A stretch of DNA of 64,000 nucleotides, taken from NCBI GenBank assembly GCA_019802505.1, contig JAFMOC010000019.1, forward strand, positions 1,594,501-1,658,500, given 5' to 3'. A model generated the notes under the pieces. The model had not been told where the DNA came from. It saw only the letters and a program-made list of their open reading frames with translations, and searched no databases. This DNA comes from Corydoras sp. C115 (Eukaryota > Chordata > Actinopteri > Siluriformes > Callichthyidae). This document shows positions 48,546-59,800 of this stretch, piece by piece. Made by a program: the position numbers and the translations under genes. Positions within the stretch are counted from its first letter, which is position 1. Every line of letters starts with the position of its first letter.

Positions 48546-48950
48546 TCATCACATATAATGCTCATAAAATATAACTTTTGTTTAGGTTTCGTGGTCAACA
48601 AGTGAGTACAGTGTTGAAAAGTGCTGCTCTTACAGTCAGCTTCTTTTTTAATCATGGATTTCTTTAGGGCACATTTTACTTCTTACAAATGAAAACAATA
48701 TTTGGAGTTGGTCTCTTTCCTGAAATTTGAATATTATTCACTTTGCCACAAAGAGCAATCTATACCCTGTACAGAGGAGCATGTGTAGTGTACAAACCTT
48801 TGTGCCTTTAAACCTCATGTGCAGGTGTAATGCTGTCACGTCCTGCCGCCTCAGCTGCATAAAAAAAACTCAAATTCTACTAATAAATTAAGGTAAGGGA
48901 AATGTATCTTAACAGTCAAATGTTACGACTTTTTAATAAGACATACTGTT

Positions 48951-49175
48951 GGTGGCACGGTGGCTTGGTGGTTAGCACGTTTCCCCCTCAGCACTAGGTA
49001 TTCCTGGTTCGAATCCCAATCTGAGTGGAGTTTCCATGTTCTCCCCGGGTCTGGGTGGGTTTCCTCCGGGTTCTCCGGTTTCCTCCCACAGTCCAAAAAC
49101 ATGCATTAAGGTCAATTGAATTCTCCAAATTGCCCCATATGTGCATGCCTGTGTGATTGAGTGTATGCTTATTTC
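48951..49175 (+). mobile_element. SINE copy lacking its 3' part
   Basis: Head and core are present (GGTGGCACGGTGGCTTGG to CCCCATATGTGCATGCC); the 3' third with the C-tract is missing. Confidence 0.8.
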
Positions 49176-49274
49176 CCACAATGAAATACAAATTATTTAT
49201 TTATTTCTCATTTCATGTAATTTTCTCCGTTTTTCTTTTGATATTCTATGTGGCACTGATAAAATAAAGCTGGC

Positions 49275-49278
<4 letters not shown>

Positions 49279-49344
<66 letters not shown>
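49279..49344. repeat. (TA)n microsatellite
   Basis: About 65 bp of TA dinucleotides. Confidence 0.95.
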
Positions 49345-49350
<6 letters not shown>

Positions 49351-49871
49351 TTGAAGGGGAAAATAATGAGCATTATTACGCATTTAATATTTACAAGTAG
49401 TAAATGTAGATCAAAGCATTATTTATTTATTTCAGGAATTAATATTGCTTAAGTTCTCATACTTTTAACAAGCCACGACAGTGTTTGTTCTCTAATCAGA
49501 CCTACGTGAGAATGTATTTCTATGTCAAGGTCAGGATGTACAGAAGGGAGTCACCGGCAGGGAGTAGTATTATACGGGTCGGTTCACTACAAACTTTCTG
49601 ATAACAAAAAAACATCATTACTTTACACTAAGCAGAGTAACTTCTGCTCGGGCGGGGTGACCCAAAGGTGATCAATCTGAGATGGAAGAGCAGCAAAGGT
49701 GGGGGCCTGTGCAGAAGAGTATATGAGGATGGAGTCAGAGTCAGGGGTTGAGGAACAGGCAGAATTCTGTTGTATTAATAAATGTTATTTCTTCACTCAG
49801 AACTGTTGGTGTGATCTCCTTTTCAAACGAACTTGCAGGTATTTACCCACTATATATATATATATATATAT

Positions 49872-50155
49872 ATTCATTCATTCATTATCTCCCGCTTTGT
49901 CCTCTATTGGGGTTGCGGTGGGGTTCCCCATGCCCATCCGGGGGAGGGCATCTCGGGCGCTGGGCAGATGGACCCAGGACAGGGCGCCAATCCATCGCTG
50001 GGCACACACTCACTCACACAGACACACTCTATATGGGGCAATTTTTGAGAATTCAATTCACTTGATTTCTCCCGGAGGAAACCCACGCAGACACAGGGAG
50101 AACATGGAGACTCCACCCAGATGGGGATTCGAACCGGGAATCCTTAGCGCTGACC
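49872..50155 (-). mobile_element. SINE inside a (TA)n tract
   Basis: Reverse-oriented copy with (TA)n on both sides (about 49851-49871 and 50158-50182), consistent with insertion into an existing TA microsatellite. The head is truncated (ends GCGCTGACCC) and part of the core is deleted. Confidence 0.85.
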
Positions 50156-50607
50156 CTATATATATATATATATATATATATAACTGCCTATTTGAGAAGT
50201 TTATATTTTAATTGTTTTAAAGTATATTTAAATTGTATTTTATATTTTCTGTTCCTTTAAGAACATTGACAACGTTAATTTCCATGGTTACAACGCTACA
50301 AAGGTTCCAAAGTTAGAATTAAGGGCCAGTGTATATTATTAAAGATCCAAGAATGAGAAGACGCGACACAAAGCTAGCTCCCTTTGATATTTTATGCAGC
50401 CAATGAGGTTCGTGTTCTGTTGGTATACTAATTGTGTTTACGTAAAGTTTATTACCTTTTCTAGTATTAAGGTGAATTGATATGTAACTGTGGTCCTAAG
50501 AGGTAAATTCGTGTGGCTAAACAAGCAAAGGACCATTCTGAAGATTAAGAGTTTAAAATGTAGAAATTGCTCATAGAGAGAGAGAGAGAAAGAGAGAGCG
50601 AGAAAGA

Positions 50608-50961
50608 GGCCGGCATGGTGGCTTAGTGGTTAGCATGTTCTCCTCTCAGCACTAGGGATTCCCGGCTTGAATCCCCATCTGGGTGGAGTTTCCATGTTCT
50701 CCTGTGTCCGTGTGGGTTTCCTCCGGGTTCTCCAGTTTCCTCCCACAGTCCAAAAACATGGATCAAGTCAATTGAGTTCTCCAAATTGCCCCATATAGAG
50801 TGTGTCTGTGTGAGTGAGTGTGTGCCCAGCGATGGATTGGCGTCCTGTCCTGGGTCTATCTGCCCAGCGCCCGAAACCTCCTCCCCTGGATGGGCATGGG
50901 GAACCCCCCGCGACCCCATTAAAGGGTAAAGCGGAAGATAATGAATGAATGAATGAATGAA
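50608..50961 (+). mobile_element. SINE copy upstream of the C15orf39-like gene
   Basis: Complete copy after a short (GA)n run (50575-50607), with a (GAAT)n tail leading into (TA)n. Confidence 0.9.
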
Positions 50962-50999
50962 TATATATATATATATAAGGCAAAAAGATCTAAACTACC

Positions 51000-51560
51000 G
51001 AGAGGTTACTGGACGCTGGGCCGACCTGAGGCTGACCTGTGGCCGGCTGACAGACTCCCGCGGCGGGGCGCAGGCAGCGCCGGTGATCACAGAGATCCTC
51101 CCTCTTTTTTGTCTCGTTCTAATTGGCTCAGTTGTGGCAGGAGGGTAAATACTTTTGCTCTAACGCCTCCAAACTCCTGTGAACAATAGAGGCTCCGCTC
51201 ACGCGGCTGTGCTTCAGCCCGCTTTTAACTCCTTTAACTCTTTTAACTCCTTTAACTCTTGAATTCGGTCCGCCGGGCATGGACGGCGCGCGGGAGCCGG
51301 GTGTGGAACGAGCGGCGTTTTTACCGCGGTGAGTTTGTGTTGTTGTTGTTGTTGTTGTTGTTGTTATTGTTTTGTTCGTAAATGTCGCTGTTGGGGGAAA
51401 ATTAGGCAACGAAGCCGCGGTTGTTGCCCGTTGCCGCTGTCGCCTCGCGGGCGGCGGTCGCACTGACGCGTCGGTGAGTTGGTTACTGGCCGGACTTTGC
51501 GAGCACGTGAGGATGTGCGCGCGGGGGTGGGTGCGAGTCGGTTCGTGAGTCGAGCGCTGC
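51000..51560. promoter_or_regulatory. CpG-rich promoter and first exon region of the C15orf39-like gene
   Basis: CG-rich sequence with many CpGs in otherwise AT-rich DNA. It contains four imperfect copies of a 9-mer CTTTTAACT/CCTTTAACT (about 51221-51259), the predicted 5'UTR exon end at 51328, and a (TTG)n repeat just after that donor (51338-51366). Confidence 0.6.
51279..51328 (+). other. uORF in predicted 5'UTR exon 1 of the C15orf39-like gene
   Basis: ATG at 51279 opens a frame (MDGAREPGVERAAFLP) that reaches the donor CGCG|GTGAGT at 51329. If spliced to the acceptor before 53783 it ends after five more codons at TGA, about 17 nt before the main start. The exon's 5' end is unknown, and the splice is inferred from consensus. 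Confidence 0.45.
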
Positions 51561-51820
51561 AGGCGTTCGGGTGTCAAAGACAAAGAGCATGGAAGTCTGT
51601 GCGCTGTTAGTGTAACAAAACAAAACGCTGTTCGTGATGTTGGCGCGGCGGCAGAGTTCTAAACGCACTCTGGAGTTGTTGACGGAAGTCAAAAAAGAAC
51701 GTCCTGAAGACACAGCAGCTGGATTTATGTCTCTGTGCCGTTTGTTTCGAGTCGAACTGCGACCATTAACACCACAATAAAGACTTCCCTTCAGTATTTT
51801 TACAGAACTGATCCATTATG

Positions 51821-52184
51821 GGCGGCACGGTGGCTTAGTGGTTGGCATGTTCTCCTCTCAGCACTAGGGACTCCCGGTTTGAATCCCTATCTGGGTGGAG
51901 TTTCCATGTTCTCCCTGTGTCCGCGTGGGTTTCCTCCGGGTTCTCCGGTTTACTCCCACAGTCCAAAAACATGGATCAAGTCAATTGAGTTCTCCAAATT
52001 GCCCCATATAGAGTGTGTCTGTGTGAGTGAGTGTGTGCCCAGCCATAGATTGGCGTCCTGTCCTGGGTGGAGCTTCCATGTTCTCAAAACTTCATCCCCT
52101 GGATGTGCTTGGGACCCCCCCCCCCCCCCCTTCCACCCGCGACCCTAATATAGGATAAAGCAGAAGATAATGGATGGATGGATG
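51821..52184 (+). mobile_element. SINE copy in the C15orf39-like intron 1
   Basis: Complete but rearranged near 52068, where GGGTGGAGCTTCCATGTTCTC from the core is inserted out of order. It contains a C-run of about 14. Confidence 0.88.
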
Positions 52185-52320
52185 ATTTCCTCCTGAGGCA
52201 GCTTTAAACGTGGCTCTCTGATGAATGCACCATGCTTGCTCATTATAAATGCCCACAGGTGTCAGTATAGCAATGTATAAGAACATAATGTACTTACAGT
52301 GTGCACTTTATAATAATAAT

Positions 52321-52597
52321 CCATCCATCCATTATCTTCTGCTTCATCCTCTACTGGGGTTGCAAGGGCACTCGGCAGATACATGCAGGACAGGGCGCCA
52401 ATCCATCGCTGGGCACACACTCACTCACACTTTATATGGGGCGATTTGGAGAATTCAATTGACTTCATCCATGTTTTTGGACTGTGGGAGGAATCCGGAG
52501 AACCCGGAGGAAAACCACACGGACACAGGGAGAACATGGAAACTCCACCCAGAGGAGAACGTACTAACCACTAAACCACCAAACCACCATGCCGCCC
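52321..52597 (-). mobile_element. SINE copy in the C15orf39-like intron 1
   Basis: Reverse copy between TATAATAATAAT and TATAATGATAAT, with several deletions. Confidence 0.85.
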
Positions 52598-52598
52598 T

Positions 52599-52960
52599 AT
52601 AATGATAATAATAATAATAATAATAATAATACAACATTTTATTTATATAGCGCTTTTAGGGACCACAAAGCCGCTTTATAAAAACAAATAAAGCAGTACA
52701 TCATTAAAACACACAACACATATTAAACATCAATGTAGTTATAAAAAGAAAGGCAAAACAGAAATAAAATATAAAATTAAATGAAATTAGAGGTTAAAAG
52801 CGGACCGAAACAGATGGGTTTTAAGAATGATTTAAAAGTAGGCAGGTCAGAGGTGTCACGTAAAGTTTTAGGGAGAGCGTTCCATAGTGTGGGGGCAGCA
52901 ACAGAAAAGGCTCTCTCATCCCAGGTTCGGTGCTTGTTTTTTTGTTATATGACTTGTACA
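52599..52960. repeat. (ATA)n plus unclassified interspersed repeat
   Basis: An (ATA)n run (52599-52630) leads into 'TTTATTTATATAGCGCTTTT' and 'GTTCCATAGTGTGGGGGC', motifs I recognise as a widespread fish repeat, probably the 3' part of a LINE. The class is uncertain. Confidence 0.5.
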
Positions 52961-53158
52961 GGATTATTATCACAACCACAGTCTCACACATGACAACACA
53001 TGATGTGGGGTGTATGTAAGAAACTCGTACAGTTCTTCTAAAATGAATCTTAACATGGTTTAAAGCATTTCAACACTCTGCTCACACTTCTTGATGCAAA
53101 AAAGCGATAAAACCTTGTTGCCAGTTCTGTCATAACTACGTTGTTTATGGTAAATTCA

Positions 53159-53560
53159 GTACCAGCCAAAAGTTTTGATGCACCAAATTCTTGCTCCATT
53201 GTCTATTTCCTCCACTTACCATAGAGATGCACTTTATTTATTTTAGTCTTACAGTTACAGACTGTAGTCCATCTGTGTTCCCTGTTGTTTCTATGGTCTC
53301 TATTCTTCAGGATCATCACAGTACAGGTAGCATTTGGTTTGTGGATTGTTTGTCAGTCTTCAGTGACACTGATGCTGTGAGGTGGTGTTAGAGCAGCACC
53401 TCAGTGACACCGTTGGGATAGGAATAATGCACCAACCAAATAATACCTGCTCTGTGGTACTATTGGGGTCCTGAGCATTAGAACAGAGTAAAGGAGACGT
53501 ACACAGTATGTGCTGTAGTCCACAAACAGATGTATACACATGGGACTTGAATCTACGCTT
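53159..53560. mobile_element. MITE copy (CAGTACCAGCC family)
   Basis: The left end is well preserved: CAGTACCAGCCAAAAGTTTT from about 53158. The interior blocks follow in family order; the right end is diverged. Confidence 0.7.
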
Positions 53561-53815
53561 ATGCTTCAGGTGGTGCCAAACCCAGTGAGCCTGATTGGAC
53601 ATGTTTTAATTAATGGGATTTGGTGCAGTGCTACATAGCAGTCTTTTGTAAATTTGGACTGTAACTGTCATATCAGCATGTTTTGTGCCTGACAATATGG
53701 AAAGATTCAGTACTCCTATTATTGTCTAAATGTAAACATGTAGATTTTCACTTATTTTAATATCTTTTTTTTCTTTTAATAGGTATCATTTAAAATGAAA
53801 TGACCACCTGATTTT

Positions 53816-56800
53816 ATGGAAATGATGAGGAACAACAAGCGTGTGCAGAGTTATATGGATGCAACACTTCACGACAAGAAAGCAAGATTGGAGGGAGCCA
53901 TGGCTACCGCTGTCCCTCCAGGCCTTTCCAAAGCTGACAGCCTATCTCCCCATTCTCAAGACAAGCCCCTAGGCTACAGACAGACCTACTTGTCTTGCTC
54001 TGTCAACGAGCAAGACAACTCATCTTGGAATCCCTCTAGCTTTATTGTGAGAAATGCTGGGAGCCCAGTGGTTCATTCTGGAGCCACAGAGGGGTCAATT
54101 ACAAAGTCAGTCTTTTATAGACCTGAAAATTTGTCTTTCCCTGTGGATGGTGTCACGCGAAGTACAGCAGATGAGTTCGCAGCAAAACACAAGGCTGACT
54201 ACTTGTCCAGAATTCTGCAAACGCGCAGTCCAGATGATGTAGGATTGCTGTCTTCCGTTGCTTCCAGGAAAATCCCTATAGAAGGCACAACGCTGTCTCC
54301 ATCAGCAGGAGACTATCCAGTTAGCTTTGCTGTTCCAAAACCTGTGTATGGACATAATCCCTGCTACAGTGAGCAAAATTGCACAGTTAGGCACAACTAT
54401 AGAATGGAACAAGAGCTGCCGAGAGTGCCCCCACAAATTTTGGAGGAAGGTAAGGGGCCTTATAGTGGCCATTGGGCATACCTGCACAAGAAGGAGACCG
54501 GAGCTTTAATGCAGCAGAAATTGACGGCGGAGCGCTGTGGAGAGAGGGTACCACTAAAAGATGTTCCCACAGAGTCTTACCATGTTTTTAGACCAAGCAG
54601 ACCTATACCAGTGCCTGTGTTTGCTGATCCAAACCAAGGCAACTATTTAAGTAACCCTATCCCTCCATTTGTTACCTCTCTACCAGAATCCTGCCAACGT
54701 TTCCAGATGCCCACACAAAGACACAAGGGTTTGATCCATGTCAATGGACCAGTGACTGGAATGCAGTATGGACCACACATTCAAGTATATCACGACTGTC
54801 CTCGTTTGTCTAATTATGAGGAAATACCTCAGCATTTAATTTGCTGTCCAAAAAATAGTACTGACATTCACAGACCAGATCATCTTCATCATATAATTAC
54901 AAATCAAACACAGCAGTGTCCTGCGCCTCACTCGTACTTTAGTACTCTGCCCAATGTTTTCTCCGTGGTCCACCCTGGCCACCCAGCTGTCAGGAATGTA
55001 CCTGCTTATCCAGCTTATAGACTGTCTGTAAGTCCTAGTCAAGTGAACGCATTAACCAAGAGAGAGTTTTGTCCTGCTGTTATCCAGCCGATAGAGAGAC
55101 CCTTGGACTTTTCCATGCGAAAGGAACTGACCACAAACTCTTCCCAGAAAACCGAAGACCAGTTTGGAATTTCTGCGACTTCCCATAAATCAGAGCCTCA
55201 AAGCCAGAATAAGATACAAAATGATATTTACACTGAAAATTCCACTGTTCACAGTTCAAACCAGGGACACGATGGCTCTCTTGTTAACCTTGCTGATAAG
55301 ACAAATTCTTCAACTGATAATTCAGCTAATACAGAGGTGAATTTATCTGTCTCCAGCGAACTGGGTCATAGTGCAAGAGAGTCTGAAACGCACAAGTTGG
55401 AAAATAACGGTGTCAAAGAAATAGATTTTTTGGAGAAGAATCAGGATATGGACAAAAAGAAATCAGATGTCCAGCTTCCTTCATCTCCTCCAATGCCAGT
55501 GATTAATACCGTCTTCAGCCTGGCTCCTTATAAAGCCTATTTAGAGGCTACAGGGTTGTTGCCCTTATCACAGAGTTCTGGATGCACTTCCGGGAAGCTT
55601 CCTGAGATTAAGCCTACAAAAGAAGAACAAAAAGAAGAAAACATAGAATCAAGTTGTGATGACTCTAAATTGAAAGCAGTCAAAACCTCATCAGCTACAA
55701 ACCTTGATTCATGTGATATAAAAGTTAAAAATGAAACCACGGAGCCAACTAAAGCATTATGTCAGTCTGAAATAACTCCTGATCAAACTACAGTCAATAA
55801 CTGCAATGATGTAGATGTTAAAGTGGAGGAAGAATATTGCGATGACCAAACAGCCAAACAACAGAATCACAATGTTATGAATATGGATGTTGAGTCTGGC
55901 ACACCTGAACTGTCATTGAAATGCGATTTAAAAGATGAAGCAACTCATCATTTGGATGCTGCACTCGGTTCAAACGGTGATGACCCGAAACTGTCCGACC
56001 CATCAGTTGCAAAACGACCAGTTACACCTCAAGAGCCATTTTCTGTCAACAAAATTCCTCCTCACTGCCTCAAACTGACCAACTATAAAATCATCATACC
56101 TGACGTCCTTAAAGCCTCTCCAGGTCCTGAGGTTTCATTGTCCCCGATTGAGAACAAGCCAGCAATGAGCAGTAAAGAAGCCCGGCATCAGTTTTTGGAA
56201 CTTCACCGGTCGCTCCTCAGACTTGTGTTATGCAGCATTTCTCGTTCCTCACATTGTGAGCTCAGCAACTGGTTGTCCAGTTTGGAGCTTGCTCAGCCTG
56301 CGTCGCGTCCGTCAAAGATTCATAAGATCTCATGCCTTCTGGACTGTAAGGTGAGAGAAGTATGGATAAACGATGAAGATACTCAAAGAACATTCCAGTT
56401 GGTTCTATGCCATCTCAAAAGATACGCTAAAAGTTGCGAGTGTCCCTTTCCTCATGTCATCAGAGCGGGGACTGTGTTCATCCCCATGCTTGTGGTGAAA
56501 GAGCTTCTATTTCCTCAGCTAATGGGGACGTACATTGATCAGATACTACAGGAGCATCGCGTGGAGCTACGACCCACCACACTGTCAGAGGAAAGGCAGC
56601 TGACTCAGCTACATGGACGGTCTATTTCTTCCAAACTGAGGAGGCTCCTGGCCCTTAAACACATGATTAATATCTATCCAGATATCCTCACAATTACCTA
56701 CTATGATGGTGTCATTGCAGGCCTTGGTGAGTTGAAGCCATCCTTTCCATCCTTTCTTCTCCAAATTGCCCCATATAGAGTGTGAGTGAGTGTGTGCCCA

Positions 56801-59800
56801 GCGATAGATTGGCGCCCTGTCCTGGGTTCATCTGCCGAGTGCCCTAAGTTTTATTTTCTTAGACATTCAATTTTTATTAACTAGTGTGGAAGGAATCATG
56901 TATTTATCCATCTGTCCATACACATATGATACACTCAGAATGTATTAGTCTTAGTTTCCTGCTCTGTAGTTCATAGTTATTCGTGTTCTCCTGCATGTAC
57001 AGCAGGTTTAAGATCTGTGCAGTGATTCTCAGTGTTCTTATCAGGAGTCAGTTGGAGCCATAGGCCTCAACGTCTGCGTTTTTATAAGCACTTTATGATT
57101 CATTTTATGATTTTAACTTTTGCCCTGTTATGAAACCTGCCCTTGTTTTGTGTTAATTATGAACCTACTGAGCAGCATTTCTTTCAAGCATATATGAATA
57201 TAGAGTGTAATCCGTCCACCAACGCAGTGCTTTCGGTTACTCTGTCTGTTCTACAATCCCCAAAATAAATAACTGCTGACGAGTTAACAATACAGTTTAA
57301 TAATTACATGCTCACTTTGCCTTTCTTCACTATTCTTGAGTTCTGTTGTTCATTTACTAACTTTTGTCTTCAAAATATGCAGTGTTTACAGTACCAAGTA
57401 CTTTTACAGTAGAGGTTAGGACACACCCCCTTCTTGCTCCTGGTAGTCCATCTGTGTTCTTTGTTTTTGTTAGTCCCCTGTTGGTTCTCTGTTCTCTATT
57501 GGTCAGGAGCATCACAGAACAGGTATCATTTGGGTGGTGGATTGTTTGTTGTCAGTTCTGCAGTGACACTGATGTGGTGAGGGGGTGTTAGTGCAGCAGT
57601 GCTGCTGGAGTTTCATTTAAACACCTCAGTGACACTGCTGGGATAGGAATAAAGCATGAACCGTCCTCAACAACTGCTCATGCTTTAGGTTTCTCTATAG
57701 AGATCAATTGATTTTCTGATCCCTCTCTACAAAAAGCTTAAAACTGAAACATTCATTCATTCATTATCTTCCGCTTTATCCTATATTAGTGTCGCGGTGG
57801 GGTTCCCCATGCCCATTCAGGGGAGAAAGTTTCGGGCGCTGGGCAGATACACCCAGGACAGGGTGCCAATCCATCGCTGGGCACACACTCACTCATACAT
57901 ACACACTCTATATGGGGCAATTTGTAGAATTCTATTGACTTGATCCATGTTTTTGGACTGTGGGAGGAAACCGGAGAACCTGGAGGAGACCCACGCGGAC
58001 ACGGGGAGAACATGGAAACTCCACCCAGATGGGGATTCGAACCAGGAATCCCTAGCGCTGAGAGGAGAACATGCTAAATACTAAGCCACCGTGCCGCCCA
58101 AAACTGAAACAATTGCATAGAATTTTAGAATTTGTGCCATTACTCGAATCATCTAGTAGGAATTCTTACCTCAGCCCCATTGTGAAAGTGCTTTCATAAG
58201 AATTTGAGCTTAAACCCCTCCCCTGAATCAATACTGACTACAGGGAACAGAAGCTCTGTGGATAAAATAAAATAAATGTCTAACAATCATCGACCTTTTC
58301 AAAGGGTTTAAAGGGATTACTGAAGAAATAGCTTCTTAAATCCCTAAATCAACTCTTGCTTGTACCTTTATTACAGTCTTAGTTACTGACTTGGCCTTAA
58401 GAACTAAACAAACGATGTCTAGGGTACTTTGTATCTTTTTGCCACTTTGACTTTTGCAAATGTGTGATTTTAAACTACACTGGTACGATTTTGTTTCATA
58501 TAAGGTCGTCGAGGTTTGCAGCTGAATGCTGGCTGATATCCCTTCTGTCTGCTACTCCTTTTCTAAGATAAGCTGACCTTGGAGAGATGTGGGAGATGTT
58601 TGGCGTCGTGTTTATTTATGCTGAATCTGTGTAGTTCTTTGTTGTAGGTCCTCGAAAGCTTGTTTTCTGTCTCTTAAAATTACAGTCAGTAATTTAGCAG
58701 ACACCTTTATCCAGTTTTGCCTCATTTCAAAGAGAATATTTGGTTGCCTGTGAGATGTGGATTATTTTCTATATTTTATTTGTTTTTTTGGTTATGATGT
58801 TTTATTCAGTTTGCCATGTTTATTTTGTTTTCATTGTTTTATTTCACAGATCCCACTTCTACAAATGGCCAAAAAACTCCAAAGGTACAAAATATGTTCT
58901 CTTAATCATTCCTTTGATGTCATGCCTCACATTAATGAAGCTAAGCATCGTTCATTTGTTCTAAATGTGCTCCTCTGTTTGCTCTGCTTAGCCGTTTGTT
59001 TACTTTGAATGTGCACTAACCCGTAGCTATACCATCGAACCGTCTGTCCGCGTGGCGTCACGTCCATGTCCATCGCAATAAAACAAAATTAAACACATGA
59101 TGTGATTGTTACTGGAATCGTACCCGAGCCTGGCGCTCTGCATGTTCCCAGCAGTGTATGTTTGTGGCTTCCTGACTGCCTGCTATTGTTTTTTTGTCCT
59201 CTTTCATCAGGATTTGAATTTAAGGAAAATAAGTTGGAATTAAGCTTCATTTGAATTCGGGTGTCCCGAAATTTACTATGATGAGAGAAACTCTCCAGTC
59301 AAAGTGAAAGTTTAATGTGCTTTTCATCAGCTGCTGACTTTAAGGTCAGAATCTGACCGCTGGCACTGCTGCCATGTTCTGCTAAAGCAGTCGCTGGATT
59401 TTGGGTTGATGGTCACTTTAATACCCGACACGTAGACTATACATCTTCAGGGATTACACTACTTTTAACAGATGCTCACTACTTTTATAAGGACCTTACA
59501 AGTCTATAACTTTATTTAGTTTCAGGAGGCATGTCACCCCCCCCCCCCCACCCCCACAAAATAGCAAATGTGGTCGGATGGTGTCACGAACAGCAGGAAG
59601 TGCTGTGGTTTGGGATTTGTCACACATTTACTACAAAAGGAGCATCTCCTTCTTTAGTTTCAGTCTTGCAGGTGTTTGTTTATCCGGTATTTGATCATTC
59701 CGAACGTCTATTTGAATTTACTTTCTGCTTACATAAACTGATATCTGGATTATGTTCTCTTTTTTTTTGCTTAGACCCACCTGCTTACATTGTGTGTGGT

